A stretch of 64,000 nt of DNA from Candidatus Gastranaerophilales bacterium (lineage in GTDB: Bacteria > Cyanobacteriota > Vampirovibrionia > Gastranaerophilales > Gastranaerophilaceae): contig JAQUVW010000002.1 in the NCBI GenBank assembly GCA_028693235.1, forward strand, positions 423,504-487,503. The letters are read 5' to 3'. This document shows, in pieces, positions 33,483 through 43,447 of this stretch. Each line of letters starts with the position of its first letter. Position 1 is the first letter of the stretch. The position numbers were made by a program, and so were the translations under genes. Below the pieces are notes generated by a model, which was not told where the DNA came from, ran no database searches, and saw nothing but the letters and a program-made list of their open reading frames with translations.

Positions 33483-35555
33483 ATGGAATTGAATATTGAC
33501 AATGAATTCTGGGGCGATTTCGTACAAGAAGCCTTTGAACATATAGAAGAAATTGAGTCAAATGTTCTTACTTTAGAGCAAAATCCTCATGATATGGATA
33601 TTATTCATACCATGTTTAGAGCTTTTCATACCATCAAAGGTTTGGCTGGATTTGTTGAGCATGAACTTATTCAGGAAATATCACATAGTACCGAAACTCT
33701 CATGGATTTATGTCGTAAACAAGAAAAAAATGTTACCAAAGAAATTGTTGATGCTATCTTGAAGTCGGCTGATATAATAAGACATTTGTGTGAAGATGTC
33801 GATTCTTATAAAGACGACGCTTATGTCGCCTCTATATATGCTCATAAAGATGTTTTAGAAAATTTATCCGCTTCAAAAGATATACCTACTGTTGAAGAAG
33901 CAGTTTTCGAATGTCAAAATTATGAAAATCCTGCTCCTGTTAGCGAAAATAATACAGAAGATGTTCAAATATCTGAACAGCAGCCCGAAGAAAATATGCA
34001 GATTCAAGAAATGCAATGTCTTGAAGGGGATGCTACATCTGAGTTTGTTCAAAATACTGTTCAACAAAATCAAGAAAATGATGTTAGCTTTGAAATTCCG
34101 CAAAATGTTGAAGAACATTTACCTCCTGCTATTGAGGAGCTAAAAAGCGAAGATTCAGAGACTGTCGTCTATGAGGAAAAATCTTTAGCTAAACTTGCAC
34201 AACTCGATTTATCCGATATAAAACTTCCTGATGAAGATGAAAATGTTTCTGAAAATAATCAGGCTGCTGTTGATTATAAATCTCAAGTCCCTAAATTTAA
34301 ATCTGAAACACTTGAGCCTAAATTGACGTCCCAACAAAAAGAAATAGAAGCAAAACTTGAAGCTGCTCCTAAAAAATCAGCTATTATATCTAATGAAGAA
34401 TTTATGAAGGTCGCCAATGCTAAAATTGATAATTTGGTTAATATAATTGGAGAACTTATTATCAATCAGGCTCTTCTCGATGAACATATTTCTAAAAATT
34501 ATGCAAACGATAATCAACTTATTTCTAACATGTCAAGCTTTTTGGGGATTACAAGAGAGCTCCAATATCTCTCTATGTCTTTAAGAATGGTCTCTTTTAA
34601 ATCCACTTTCCATAAATTGACCCGTATCGCCAGAGATACAATTAAGGATTTAGACAAAGATGTTGAATTCATAACCTCAGGCGATAATACTGAAATAGAC
34701 AGGGTCGTTACTGAAAAATTATTAGACCCTTTGGTTCACTTGATTAAAAATGCTATTTCTCATGGCATTGAGGCTAATCCTGATGTTAGATTGCAAAAAG
34801 GTAAACCTCGAAAAGCAAAAGTTGAATTAAATGCATTTAATAAAAGAGGTAAAATATTTATTGAAGTCAAAGATGATGGTAGAGGTATTGATTTGGAAGC
34901 TGTATATTTGAAAGCTTTAGAAAAAGGACTTGTGAATACCAGTCAGACCTATACTGATGAAGAAATTCAAGAATTTATTTTACTACCAGGCTTTTCTACC
35001 GCTAAAAAAGTTGACAATATTTCAGGTCGTGGCGTAGGTATGGATGTTGTCAAAAATCAAATTCTTAAAATCGGTGGCAAAATTGATATAAAAAGTGAAA
35101 AAGACAAAGGCTCCACTTTTACTCTTGAGGTTCCTGTTAATCATGCAATTATGAACGGTACCATTATCGAAATGAATAATCAATATTTCATTATTCCTAC
35201 CGTTAACGTGAAAGAAATAATTCAACCTGAAAAAGCTGATTGGATTTATACTCAACAAAACAGAACTATGCTTAAAGTTAGGGAAGATATTGTTCCGATT
35301 GTTCCTGAAACCTTATTGTTCCCCGATGAAAATAATGATTCGGATAATGCTTTAGTCATTCTCTTGGAACTCGACCAAGAACTTAGAGCATTACCAATTA
35401 CAAATGTTATAAATCGTCAGGAGGTTGTTGTAAAACCTGTCGGTGAAGAATTCTCTGATTTGAGATATATTGCGGGCATGTCCATTCTCGGTAATGGCAG
35501 AGTCTCTTTGATTTTAGATGTGGATTATTTATTTAAAAAAGGAGGTAACGAATAA
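33483..35555 (+). CDS. cheA: Chemotaxis histidine kinase CheA
   Basis: 690 residues. P1 Hpt domain with phosphorylated H49 (AFHTIKGLAGF); a long acidic linker (about 135-300) where a P2 CheY-binding domain would be, not recognisable as folded; P3 dimerisation; P4 kinase with N box HLIKNAISHGIE, G1 VKDDGRGID and G2 ISGRGVGMDVV; P5 CheW-like at the end. The linker is rich in Glu, Gln and Asn. Directly followed by cheW with no gap. Confidence 0.95.
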   Translation: MELNIDNEFWGDFVQEAFEHIEEIESNVLTLEQNPHDMDIIHTMFRAFHTIKGLAGFVEHELIQEISHSTETLMDLCRKQEKNVTKEIVDAILKSADIIRHLCEDVDSYKDDAYVASIYAHKDVLENLSASKDIPTVEEAVFECQNYENPAPVSENNTEDVQISEQQPEENMQIQEMQCLEGDATSEFVQNTVQQNQENDVSFEIPQNVEEHLPPAIEELKSEDSETVVYEEKSLAKLAQLDLSDIKLPDEDENVSENNQAAVDYKSQVPKFKSETLEPKLTSQQKEIEAKLEAAPKKSAIISNEEFMKVANAKIDNLVNIIGELIINQALLDEHISKNYANDNQLISNMSSFLGITRELQYLSMSLRMVSFKSTFHKLTRIARDTIKDLDKDVEFITSGDNTEIDRVVTEKLLDPLVHLIKNAISHGIEANPDVRLQKGKPRKAKVELNAFNKRGKIFIEVKDDGRGIDLEAVYLKALEKGLVNTSQTYTDEEIQEFILLPGFSTAKKVDNISGRGVGMDVVKNQILKIGGKIDIKSEKDKGSTFTLEVPVNHAIMNGTIIEMNNQYFIIPTVNVKEIIQPEKADWIYTQQNRTMLKVREDIVPIVPETLLFPDENNDSDNALVILLELDQELRALPITNVINRQEVVVKPVGEEFSDLRYIAGMSILGNGRVSLILDVDYLFKKGGNE

Positions 35556-36044
35556 ATGACTGTAACTGAAGAAAAATTACTTACTTTTTCATTAGGCAAT
35601 GAAGGATACGGTATTTCTATATTAAAAGTAAAAGAAATTATCGGCATGATGCCTATTACTCCTGTCCCTAAAACACCTTCTTTTGTTAAAGGTGTGGTTA
35701 ACCTTAGAGGCAAAATAATCCCTGTTATGGATTTGAGAATAAAATTTAATATGGAAGAAAAATCTTATAACGAAAGAACTTGTATTATTGTTGTCGAAAC
35801 CGTTATAAATAATGTCCAACGGCTATTAGGCGTCGTCGTCGATACCGTTTCTGAAGTCGTTAATATATCTGCTGACGAAATTGAACCTTCTCCTCAATAT
35901 AGTACAGGCATGGATTCGAACTTCATTTTAGGAATCGGTAAGTTGAAAGACAGAGTTGTTATAATAATTGACCTTGACCAAATATTCATAAATAATGAAA
36001 TTATTAATATATTCGAAAAACAAGAGGTAGCCGTGCATGAATAA
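35556..36044 (+). CDS. cheW: Chemotaxis coupling protein CheW
   Basis: 162 residues, one CheW domain (TFSLGNEGYGISILKVKEI, VKGVVNLRGKIIPVMDLR, VDTVSEVVNIS, ILGIGKLKDRVVIIIDLDQIF). Links receptors to CheA. Abuts cheA and overlaps the receptor gene by 8 bases. Confidence 0.95.
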   Translation: MTVTEEKLLTFSLGNEGYGISILKVKEIIGMMPITPVPKTPSFVKGVVNLRGKIIPVMDLRIKFNMEEKSYNERTCIIVVETVINNVQRLLGVVVDTVSEVVNISADEIEPSPQYSTGMDSNFILGIGKLKDRVVIIIDLDQIFINNEIINIFEKQEVAVHE

Positions 36045-37263
36045 AAATACAATAAATCTTGATTCAAGACTAATTATGCTAATAGTTGCAACTCTGCTAT
36101 TAAGCGGTGCTTCCGCTTATATTGCAGGCAAATCATCATTTTCTTTGATTTCTGTCATATTAATTGTTATATCTGTTTTGATAGCAATTATATTAGCTAA
36201 GCTTACGGCTAAATCTTTATCATCAAGCGTTGCATCTTTCATTGATGATTTAAGCCACACAGCTTCGAATGTTGCTTTAACGGCAAATGAGCTCACTCAA
36301 TCCGGAAATTCATTGGCAGAAGGAACTGCGGAACAAGCAGCTTCTATTCAAGAAACATCTGCTACTCTTGAAGAGTCTGCTTCAATGATTCACCAAACTG
36401 CTCAAAATACAAAAGAAGCTGATTCTTTGGCAAAACAGACTACAAGTGCTGCTGATGATGGCAATATTCAGATGAAAAATCTTTTAGATGCGATGGAAGA
36501 GCTGAAAAAATCAAGTGCTGAAGTCGCTAAAATTATTAAAGTTATTGATGAAATCGCTTTTCAAACTAATATTTTGTCTTTAAATGCGGCAGTTGAAGCG
36601 GCAAGAGCCGGTGATGCCGGCAAAGGGTTTGCTGTTGTTGCTGAAGAAGTCAGAAATTTGGCACAAAGAAGTGCTCAAGCTGCTAAAGATACTGCTGTTA
36701 TTATTGAAAGCAATATAAAATTGTCTGAAAAAAGTTTGAGTATGTCTGATGTAGTTAGAAATGCACTTGAAGGCATCAGAATTGATACACACAAAGTCAG
36801 TGAATTGCTAGAAGAAATTTCGGCTGCAAGTCAAGAACAAGAAATCGGTATTAATCAAATCAATAAAGCTATTTCTCAAATGGAAGTCGTTATTCAAAAT
36901 ACCGCTTCTACCGCTCAAGAAAGCAGTATGTCGGCTAAAAATTTAGAAAGCTATTCTGACAAAATAAAAATAATAGTTGAAACTCTATCTGCTATTACAG
37001 GTGTTGCAAAAAATGTTAAGAATACACAGTATTATAATCCATCCTCATTCAAGGATAATAAAACGGAAAAAACAAACAGGTACTCTCAATCTAAAAACAT
37101 AAAAAAACCTGATTTTAAAAAAGATAAATCTTTTGAAAAAAATATGGTAAAAGAAATAGAAGACAAAAATCCTCCTATTGCAGAAATTGAAGAGAAAAAG
37201 CCAAAACTCACCGGTAGAGCAAAGGTGAATCCTGAAGACATTATCCCTCTTGATGATTTTTAA
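36037..37263 (+). CDS. Methyl-accepting chemotaxis protein without sensor domain
   Basis: 408 residues. Two membrane helices (about 12-28 and 35-56) joined by a loop of only a few residues, so there is no periplasmic ligand domain. Then a long coiled coil with the conserved tip IDEIAFQTNILSLNAAVEAARAG and methylation-type Glu/Gln pairs on both arms (EQAASIQETSATLEES, AASQEQ). The C-terminal 70 residues are lysine/proline rich and probably tether-like. It may sense membrane or cytoplasmic state. Confidence 0.92.
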   Translation: MNKNTINLDSRLIMLIVATLLLSGASAYIAGKSSFSLISVILIVISVLIAIILAKLTAKSLSSSVASFIDDLSHTASNVALTANELTQSGNSLAEGTAEQAASIQETSATLEESASMIHQTAQNTKEADSLAKQTTSAADDGNIQMKNLLDAMEELKKSSAEVAKIIKVIDEIAFQTNILSLNAAVEAARAGDAGKGFAVVAEEVRNLAQRSAQAAKDTAVIIESNIKLSEKSLSMSDVVRNALEGIRIDTHKVSELLEEISAASQEQEIGINQINKAISQMEVVIQNTASTAQESSMSAKNLESYSDKIKIIVETLSAITGVAKNVKNTQYYNPSSFKDNKTEKTNRYSQSKNIKKPDFKKDKSFEKNMVKEIEDKNPPIAEIEEKKPKLTGRAKVNPEDIIPLDDF

Positions 37264-37391
37264 TCATTTATTCTCAAATTTTGTAATACTCGATATAATT
37301 GTAAAGGTTTAAAATGTTCAACCATACTCAATCTTCTATTTCTCTTTAGCAAAAATATATAGACTTATTTTCTGGATATGTCTATAAAAAG

Positions 37392-38165
37392 ATGGGTATT
37401 TACATTGAAGAAAGTAAAAAAGGTCTTTTTGCTCAAAAATTAGTAAAGTTATTCAGAGAAAGCGGTGTTGAAAATATTGGTGAATACTATCACTATATTG
37501 CAGCTCCTCCGATTACAGAAAAACAAAAAGAGTTGCAAGGAGTCTTTACTGATACTATAACCGTTCACAAAACAAATTTTTTCAGAGAAAATAATCACTT
37601 TGAACACATTAAAAAAAACATAGGACAAATCTTAAATGAGAGTGAAACGGTAAAACGTACAAAAGAGCTTAGGGTATGGTCTTCGGCGTGTTCTACAGGC
37701 GAAGAGGCTTATACTTTAGCCATTTTGTTAAAAGAGATTTTGCCTATGGATATAAGGCCAAAAATACTTGCTACTGATATAAGTCCTCAAAGTTTACATA
37801 AAGCAATAAGTGGTGAGTATGTATTTGCTCCTGAGGATAATATTCCTCCTTATTTGGTTTCAAAATATTTTTACAAAAACGGAGATATGTGGAGTCTTTC
37901 TGAAGAAATAAAAAAATTAGTAACTTTTAGGCTCTTTAATTTGGTCGATAAGTTCCCATTTAAAAATCCTTTTGATATAATATTTTGTAGGAATGTCATG
38001 ATTTATTTCGATAGAGAAGTGCAAGAAAAGTTGGTTCAACAATTTTATGATGCCTTATCAGCGAATGGGTTGCTATTTATAGGGCACTCTGAAAGTCTTA
38101 TTCAAATTCATCATAAATTCTTTTATTACGAGCCTACGATATATAAAAAATCACGCCCACATTAA
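37392..38165 (+). CDS. cheR: Chemotaxis protein methyltransferase CheR
   Basis: Methylates receptor glutamates with SAM. 257 residues: helical N-terminal domain, KTNFFRENNHFE, SAM site VWSSACSTGEEAYTLA, ATDIS, and IIFCRNVMIYFD, all CheR signatures. A 128-base gap separates it from the receptor gene; no terminator is seen there. Confidence 0.94.
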   Translation: MGIYIEESKKGLFAQKLVKLFRESGVENIGEYYHYIAAPPITEKQKELQGVFTDTITVHKTNFFRENNHFEHIKKNIGQILNESETVKRTKELRVWSSACSTGEEAYTLAILLKEILPMDIRPKILATDISPQSLHKAISGEYVFAPEDNIPPYLVSKYFYKNGDMWSLSEEIKKLVTFRLFNLVDKFPFKNPFDIIFCRNVMIYFDREVQEKLVQQFYDALSANGLLFIGHSESLIQIHHKFFYYEPTIYKKSRPH

Positions 38166-38182
38166 AAAAGAGACTATAAATA

Positions 38183-39223
38183 ATGTCAATTAAAGTTTTA
38201 ATAATAGATGATTCTGCCATGATCAGAAAAGTTTTTACTCAAGAACTTGAGAAAGACCCTGACATAGAGGTCGTGGGAACTGCTCCTGATCCGATAATCG
38301 GTCGGGATAAAATTGTTTATTTGAAACCTGATGTTATTACTTTAGATATTGAAATGCCTCGTATGGATGGGCTTACGTTCTTAGAAAAATTAATGAGGCA
38401 CTATCCGATGCCGGTGGTTGTTGTGAGTTCTTTGGCTAAAAATGGCGGTGATGTCGCATTAAAGGCAATAGAACTTGGTGCTGTTGAGGTTTTAGCAAAG
38501 CCGGGGACGGCATATTCTGTCGGAGATATGAGCGGACAATTAATTGAAAAAGTCAAGGCTGCTGCTAATGTTCATACTTTTAAAACAAATAGTATTACCG
38601 GTGCGGCAAAACATTCGCTTTCTTCACCTTCTGCTGCCATGAGAGTTGCAACTACAAATAAAATAATAGCTCTAGGTGCTTCTACAGGTGGTACGGAAGC
38701 TCTTTCTCAGGTATTATCTTCTTTACCTGAAAATTGTCCTCCTATCGTTGTAGTTCAGCATATGCCTCAAAATTTCACCAAAGCTTTTGCTAACAGGTTG
38801 AATAATATTTGCAAAATAGAAGTCAAAGAAGCGACAGACGGTGAATTCCTCTCTATAGGTAAGGCTTTGATTGCTCCAGGTAATCACCATATGGAAATTA
38901 GAAGAAGCGGGACAAGTTATAATGTTGCACTTCTCGATGGCCCAATGCTTTTCCATCAACGCCCTGCTGTTGAGGTCCTTTTTAACTCTGTTGCAAAATA
39001 TGCAGGTCAAAATTCTGTCGGTGCATTGCTCACCGGCATGGGAAAAGATGGTGCCGCAGGACTTTTGAATATGAAAAAAGCAGGTGCTAATACAATTGCT
39101 CAAGATGAACATAGTTGTATTGTTTTTGGTATGCCGAGAGAAGCGATTATGTTAGGAGCGGCTGAAAAAGTTTTGCCTCTGGATAAAATTGCTCAAGGTT
39201 TATTAGATTTTTGCAGTCAATAA
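38183..39223 (+). CDS. cheB: Chemotaxis response regulator and receptor methylesterase CheB
   Basis: 346 residues: receiver domain with D9-D10, D55 (VITLDIEMP) and KPG, linker, then the methylesterase domain with catalytic Ser in LGASTGGTEAL, His in VVQHMPQNFT and Asp in GMGKDGAAG. Complete, so both arms of adaptation are present with cheR. Last gene of the operon, followed by a strong terminator. Confidence 0.95.
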   Translation: MSIKVLIIDDSAMIRKVFTQELEKDPDIEVVGTAPDPIIGRDKIVYLKPDVITLDIEMPRMDGLTFLEKLMRHYPMPVVVVSSLAKNGGDVALKAIELGAVEVLAKPGTAYSVGDMSGQLIEKVKAAANVHTFKTNSITGAAKHSLSSPSAAMRVATTNKIIALGASTGGTEALSQVLSSLPENCPPIVVVQHMPQNFTKAFANRLNNICKIEVKEATDGEFLSIGKALIAPGNHHMEIRRSGTSYNVALLDGPMLFHQRPAVEVLFNSVAKYAGQNSVGALLTGMGKDGAAGLLNMKKAGANTIAQDEHSCIVFGMPREAIMLGAAEKVLPLDKIAQGLLDFCSQ

Positions 39224-39243
39224 TTCTAATATTAATATAATTT

Positions 39244-39267
39244 GAGCCTCTTTTGAGAGGCTCTTTT
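39244..39267 (+). terminator. Terminator of the che operon
   Basis: GAGCCTC, loop TTTTGA, GAGGCTC, then TTTT. Confidence 0.85.
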
Positions 39268-39293
39268 AGAATAAAAAAATATTTCTTGAATTT

Positions 39294-39317
39294 TATTCTG
39301 ATTTAGAATATTATTCT
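39294..39317. promoter_or_regulatory. Overlapping palindromes, candidate TetR operator
   Basis: TATTCT-5-AGAATA-1-TATTCT: two palindromes sharing the middle half-site, 25 bases before the tetR ATG. A further ATTCT lies at 39332-39336. Typical placement for autoregulation. Confidence 0.5.
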
Positions 39318-39341
39318 ATAAAAAGAAAAGGATTCTAAATC

Positions 39342-39929
39342 ATGAAAAATGAAGTAATGGAATTTAAGAGAAAATTAATTCTTGAGGTAGCTGCAAAACA
39401 CTTTAAAACTTTGGGCTATGAAAAAACGCAAATTGATAAAATCGCTAAAGAATTGAATGTGGGTGTCGGAACCATATATTCTATTTTCGGCTCAAAGGAA
39501 GGCATTTTCGCAAGTTATATCTATAGTGTTGTGGATAATGCTTTTTTAGAGATAAAAAGTTTGCTTCAGAATGTTGAACAACCCTTTGAAAAATTAAAGA
39601 TTTTTGTATCTTACAAGTTTTCTTATTATGAAAAAAACAAGGCGATTATACGTGATTATTTAAAAAACAATCCGTTTTTTATGCAAAACACTCAAAAAGG
39701 TGCTCTGAATCCAATGAAAGGTGTCTATACCTTAGTTGCACAAATAATTGAAGATTATGTGCATAACAAGAAAAATGTTATTACCAATGATTATTATCTT
39801 TTGGCTTTAACCTTAGACGGTATGATAAGCAGTTTTATTGAGCGTTTCAGTGGCGAAGATGTTGATTTGAATTCGCTTACACCAAAAGTTTTGAATTTAT
39901 TTGATAATGCGATAGGAGCGTGCCAATGA
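39342..39929 (+). CDS. TetR/AcrR-family transcriptional regulator
   Basis: 195 residues. N-terminal HTH with AAKHFKTLGYEKTQIDKIAKEL and VGVGTIYSIFGSKEGIF, then an all-helical ligand domain of unknown specificity. Heads an operon with an outer membrane channel, an adaptor and two permeases (4-base overlap with the channel gene), so it most likely represses this exporter until a substrate binds. Confidence 0.9.
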   Translation: MKNEVMEFKRKLILEVAAKHFKTLGYEKTQIDKIAKELNVGVGTIYSIFGSKEGIFASYIYSVVDNAFLEIKSLLQNVEQPFEKLKIFVSYKFSYYEKNKAIIRDYLKNNPFFMQNTQKGALNPMKGVYTLVAQIIEDYVHNKKNVITNDYYLLALTLDGMISSFIERFSGEDVDLNSLTPKVLNLFDNAIGACQ

Positions 39930-41287
39930 AAAAATTGTGCATAGCGTTTTTATTGTTCTGTTTCGTTCTTCCTGCCTATTCTAATACGCTTCAAAAAACA
40001 TCAATTGAAAAATATGATTTGAGTATTGAACAGGCATATGACCTGATGATTGTCAACAATAATGCAATTAAAGCTGCATTTGAGGCAACCGAAGAAAAAC
40101 GGCATAAGAAAAATGCTGCAATAGGACATTTCTTTCCGAAAATAGGTGTTAATACTACTGTGGCAGGTCTAAGCGATGATATAAGTATCCCTTTAGCTCC
40201 TACAAAGTCGATTATGCTTCAAGATAACAAATTGTGGGAAGTTGGAGCAGGTGCTGTTTGGAATGTGTTTACAGGTGGCAAAATCCTTGCTATGAATTCT
40301 GCTGCCAGAGCCTATTATGAAGGCTCTAACGAAAAACTTCGAGAAATCAAAGGTGACTTAACCTGTGAGCTTATAAAAAGATATTATGGACTAAAACTTG
40401 CAAAAGACGTAATTGATGTCAGAAAACAAGTGGAAGAAACTACAAAAAAACATCTTTCAGATGCTATAAAACTTGAGAAAAACGGTATTATTCCGAAAAC
40501 AGAAAGGTTACATGCAGAAGTCGCCTACGAAAAAGCTCAAAGAGAACTACTGGCTGCTCAAAGAGATGCAAATATTATCGAAAACAGTTTGAAAAATTTA
40601 ATAAAAGATGATTCCGTAGACCTTGAAAATGTTACCGTTAGCCCTACTTCAGCTTTGTTTATGTATCAAAAAGATTTTTTGAATGTTAATGAATATACTA
40701 AAAATGCTTTAGAAAAAAATCCACAATTGAAACAAGTTGAGGCAAAGAAAAAATTAGCACAGGCAAATTATCGTTCACAAGTAAGCAATTACAGTCCCAT
40801 TGTGAGTTTGTTTGCTTATGATATTTTTGGCTCAAAAGATTTATCAGCAGGAGTTCCTCGTTGGGCAATGGGGGCGAGCGTTAATTTCGTTGCCTTTGAC
40901 GGATTAACAAGATTGAATGAGGTTAAGGCTGCAGATTCATTCAGAAAAGAAGTTAAATATGAGCAAAAAGATGCTCAATATAATATTGAAACCCTTGTGA
41001 ATAAACAATATCAAGAACTTTTAAAATACAAAGAACAATATGACAGTACTTCAAAATCTATGGAAAGTGCCCAAGAATCGCTTAGGGTTACAACAAAAAG
41101 TTTTCAAGAAGGTTACTCTACATCTTTGAACGTCACAGATGCTCAAACTGCTTTATCCGGTGTTAAAATTGAACGCCTCAATGCTTTGTATAACTACGAT
41201 GTTACTTTGGCTCAACTTTTAAAAACCAACGGTGAATATGATAAAATTTTTGAACATATAAAAGAATCAAAAACAGAACAACTGTAA
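39926..41287 (+). CDS. TolC-family outer membrane efflux protein
   Basis: About 453 residues. Signal peptide MKKLCIAFLLFCFVLPAYS, then two homologous halves of long helices and barrel strands (AYDLMIVNNNAIKAAFEA, GHFFPKIGVNT; repeat NALEKNPQLKQVEAKKKLA). I use ATG 39926 (ATGA overlap with tetR) in place of the GTG two codons earlier. Outer membrane exit duct for the exporter encoded downstream. Confidence 0.9.
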   Translation: MKKLCIAFLLFCFVLPAYSNTLQKTSIEKYDLSIEQAYDLMIVNNNAIKAAFEATEEKRHKKNAAIGHFFPKIGVNTTVAGLSDDISIPLAPTKSIMLQDNKLWEVGAGAVWNVFTGGKILAMNSAARAYYEGSNEKLREIKGDLTCELIKRYYGLKLAKDVIDVRKQVEETTKKHLSDAIKLEKNGIIPKTERLHAEVAYEKAQRELLAAQRDANIIENSLKNLIKDDSVDLENVTVSPTSALFMYQKDFLNVNEYTKNALEKNPQLKQVEAKKKLAQANYRSQVSNYSPIVSLFAYDIFGSKDLSAGVPRWAMGASVNFVAFDGLTRLNEVKAADSFRKEVKYEQKDAQYNIETLVNKQYQELLKYKEQYDSTSKSMESAQESLRVTTKSFQEGYSTSLNVTDAQTALSGVKIERLNALYNYDVTLAQLLKTNGEYDKIFEHIKESKTEQL

Positions 41288-41300
41288 GGAGATACATAAA

Positions 41301-42281
41301 TTGAATAAGAAAAGATTATTTATAACAATAGCTGTTTTCATAGCTGTTTTGGGCATTTTATTATTTATTGTAACCCGTCCGGAGCCTGAAATTATACAAG
41401 GCGAAGTCGAAACTCAAACAATTGATGTTTCTTCCAAAATAGCAGGTAGAATTTTGGATATTCCTGTTGAAAAAGGTGATGTTGTAAAAAAAGGGCAGTT
41501 GTTGGTAAAACTTGATACCCCTGATATTCAAGCTAAAGCTATGCAAAGTTCTGCTACGTTAGATTTGGCAATGGCTGAAAATCAAAAGGTTAATACCGGA
41601 GCCAGAGCTGAGCAAATAGCTATGGCTAAGAGCACTATGCAGCAAGCTGAAGCCGGTTTGTCATTGGCGTCAAAGACATATAAAAGGCTCCAAAATCTAC
41701 ACAAAGATGGTGTTGTTGCAACTCAAAAATTAGATGAAGCTCAAGCTGCCTATAACAATGCGTTGAATGCGGTTGCTACAGCCCGCTCAAATTATCAGAT
41801 GTTAGAAACAGGTTCCAGAAGCGAAGACAAAATGGCAGCCGGTGCCAATGTCCGTAGAGCTCAAGGTGCCGTTAGTGAAGTCGCTTCTTATTTAAAAGAA
41901 AATACACTTAAAGCTCCTATAAACGGTGAAATTACTGAAATCTCCGCAGAAAAAGGCGAGCTTGTCGGTACAGGTTATCCGATAATTACCATTGTAAACC
42001 TTGATGATGTTTGGGTTACCTTTAATATCAGAGAAGATTTGTTGTCAAAAATAAAAATAGGTACAATCATTAATGCAAAAATCCCTGCTTTAGGCAACAA
42101 AGAAATACCTTTGAAAGTAAATTATATCTCTGTCCTCGGCAATTTTGCGACTTGGAAAGCTACAAAAGCTAAAGGCGATTTCGACCTTAAAACATTTGAA
42201 GTAAGGGCTAAACCTCTTAATAAAATTGATGCCTTGAGAGCAGGCATGAGTGCAATCGTAAATTGGGACAAAATTAAATGA
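41301..42281 (+). CDS. HlyD-family periplasmic adaptor protein
   Basis: 326 residues: one N-terminal membrane helix (about 7-25), biotinyl-lipoyl-like segments (SSKIAGRILDIPVEKGDVVKKG and LKAPINGEITEI) around a coiled-coil hairpin, and a beta-barrel domain. AAGGAG lies before a TTG start. Bridges the permeases and the TolC channel. Confidence 0.9.
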   Translation: MNKKRLFITIAVFIAVLGILLFIVTRPEPEIIQGEVETQTIDVSSKIAGRILDIPVEKGDVVKKGQLLVKLDTPDIQAKAMQSSATLDLAMAENQKVNTGARAEQIAMAKSTMQQAEAGLSLASKTYKRLQNLHKDGVVATQKLDEAQAAYNNALNAVATARSNYQMLETGSRSEDKMAAGANVRRAQGAVSEVASYLKENTLKAPINGEITEISAEKGELVGTGYPIITIVNLDDVWVTFNIREDLLSKIKIGTIINAKIPALGNKEIPLKVNYISVLGNFATWKATKAKGDFDLKTFEVRAKPLNKIDALRAGMSAIVNWDKIK

Positions 42282-43447
42282 TGGATGCTTTTATAGCAGT
42301 ATTTTTAAGAGAATTAAGGCGAATAAAAAATCAGAAGAAATTAATTTTTCCTATGTTTATTTTGCCGATTATATTATGCTTTTTGATTTTTGCTATATTT
42401 AAGTCAGGCATGCCGAGAAATCTTCCTATTGCTGTATATAACGCCGATAACTCAAGTCTTTCAAGGACTTATGTAAGGATGTTGGAGGCGTCACCAACTT
42501 TGAATGTTGCATATCAAACAACCGATATGCAAGAGGGGCGTGACCTTATTGTTAGCGGAAAAGCCTATGCGTTTATATATATTCCACGTGATTTTCAAAG
42601 GGATATATATAAGAATAAAGCTCCTCAACTCGTTTATTATTACAACAACCAACTTTTGCTCGTTGGTGGAATTGTAAGCAAGGAAATTGTAGTTGTGACA
42701 AGAACCCTTATGGGCGGGATAAATCTTGCAGTGAAACAAAAATTGGGCGTGCCAAAAGGCGTTGCCATGTCCCAGCTGAATGTTGTTGAAATTGACGAGC
42801 ATGTTAATGCAAATCCATATTTGAATTATTCGTATTTTTTAGGGATTGTTTCTTTTGCTCACATTTTACAAATATTAGCGTGTTGTGTGTGCGTGTGGGC
42901 TGTAGGGACAGAGTTTAAAAACGGTAGTGCTATAGAATGGCTTGAATGTGCAGATAATTCTATACTTATCGGTGTTTTAGGCAAAATATTCCCTTATTTT
43001 TTGAGTTTTTTATTTTTGACTTTATTTGTTGATATTGTTTATTTTGGTATATCCGGAATGCCTTTAAGGGGGAATATCCCTTTTGTAATATTAACTACGG
43101 TATTATTTATATTGGCTTATCAGCTTATGGGGGCTGCTTTTGTAGCTTATACGGGTAGCTTGCGTTTTGCTTTGAGCAGTGGAGCTTTTTACACAGCATT
43201 AGGTTTCACTTTCGCAGGAGTTACTTATCCTCAAATTGGAATGCCTGCTTTTGCAAAGTTTTACAGTTCATTGTTGCCAATATCTCACTATATGAAAATA
43301 ATGCTCGACCAAACATTAAGAGGGATTCCATGGAAATATGATATGCCTTCTTTATATGGTTTGATTGTGATTATATTGTTGGCGTTATGTTTCTTCCCTC
43401 GGTTAAAAAGGTTAGCATTAGATAAAACTCAATGGTATAAAAATTGA
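42278..43447 (+). CDS. ABC-2 type exporter permease (YhhJ-like), first copy
   Basis: 389 residues: membrane helix at about 23-43, a large extracytoplasmic domain (about 50-180; LPIAVYNADNSSLSRTYVRML, GRDLIVSGKAYAFIYIPRDF), then five helices in the C-terminal half. It overlaps the adaptor gene by 4 bases and the second permease by 1. Permeases of this family need an ATPase; none is encoded in this cluster. Confidence 0.85.
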   Translation: MMDAFIAVFLRELRRIKNQKKLIFPMFILPIILCFLIFAIFKSGMPRNLPIAVYNADNSSLSRTYVRMLEASPTLNVAYQTTDMQEGRDLIVSGKAYAFIYIPRDFQRDIYKNKAPQLVYYYNNQLLLVGGIVSKEIVVVTRTLMGGINLAVKQKLGVPKGVAMSQLNVVEIDEHVNANPYLNYSYFLGIVSFAHILQILACCVCVWAVGTEFKNGSAIEWLECADNSILIGVLGKIFPYFLSFLFLTLFVDIVYFGISGMPLRGNIPFVILTTVLFILAYQLMGAAFVAYTGSLRFALSSGAFYTALGFTFAGVTYPQIGMPAFAKFYSSLLPISHYMKIMLDQTLRGIPWKYDMPSLYGLIVIILLALCFFPRLKRLALDKTQWYKN

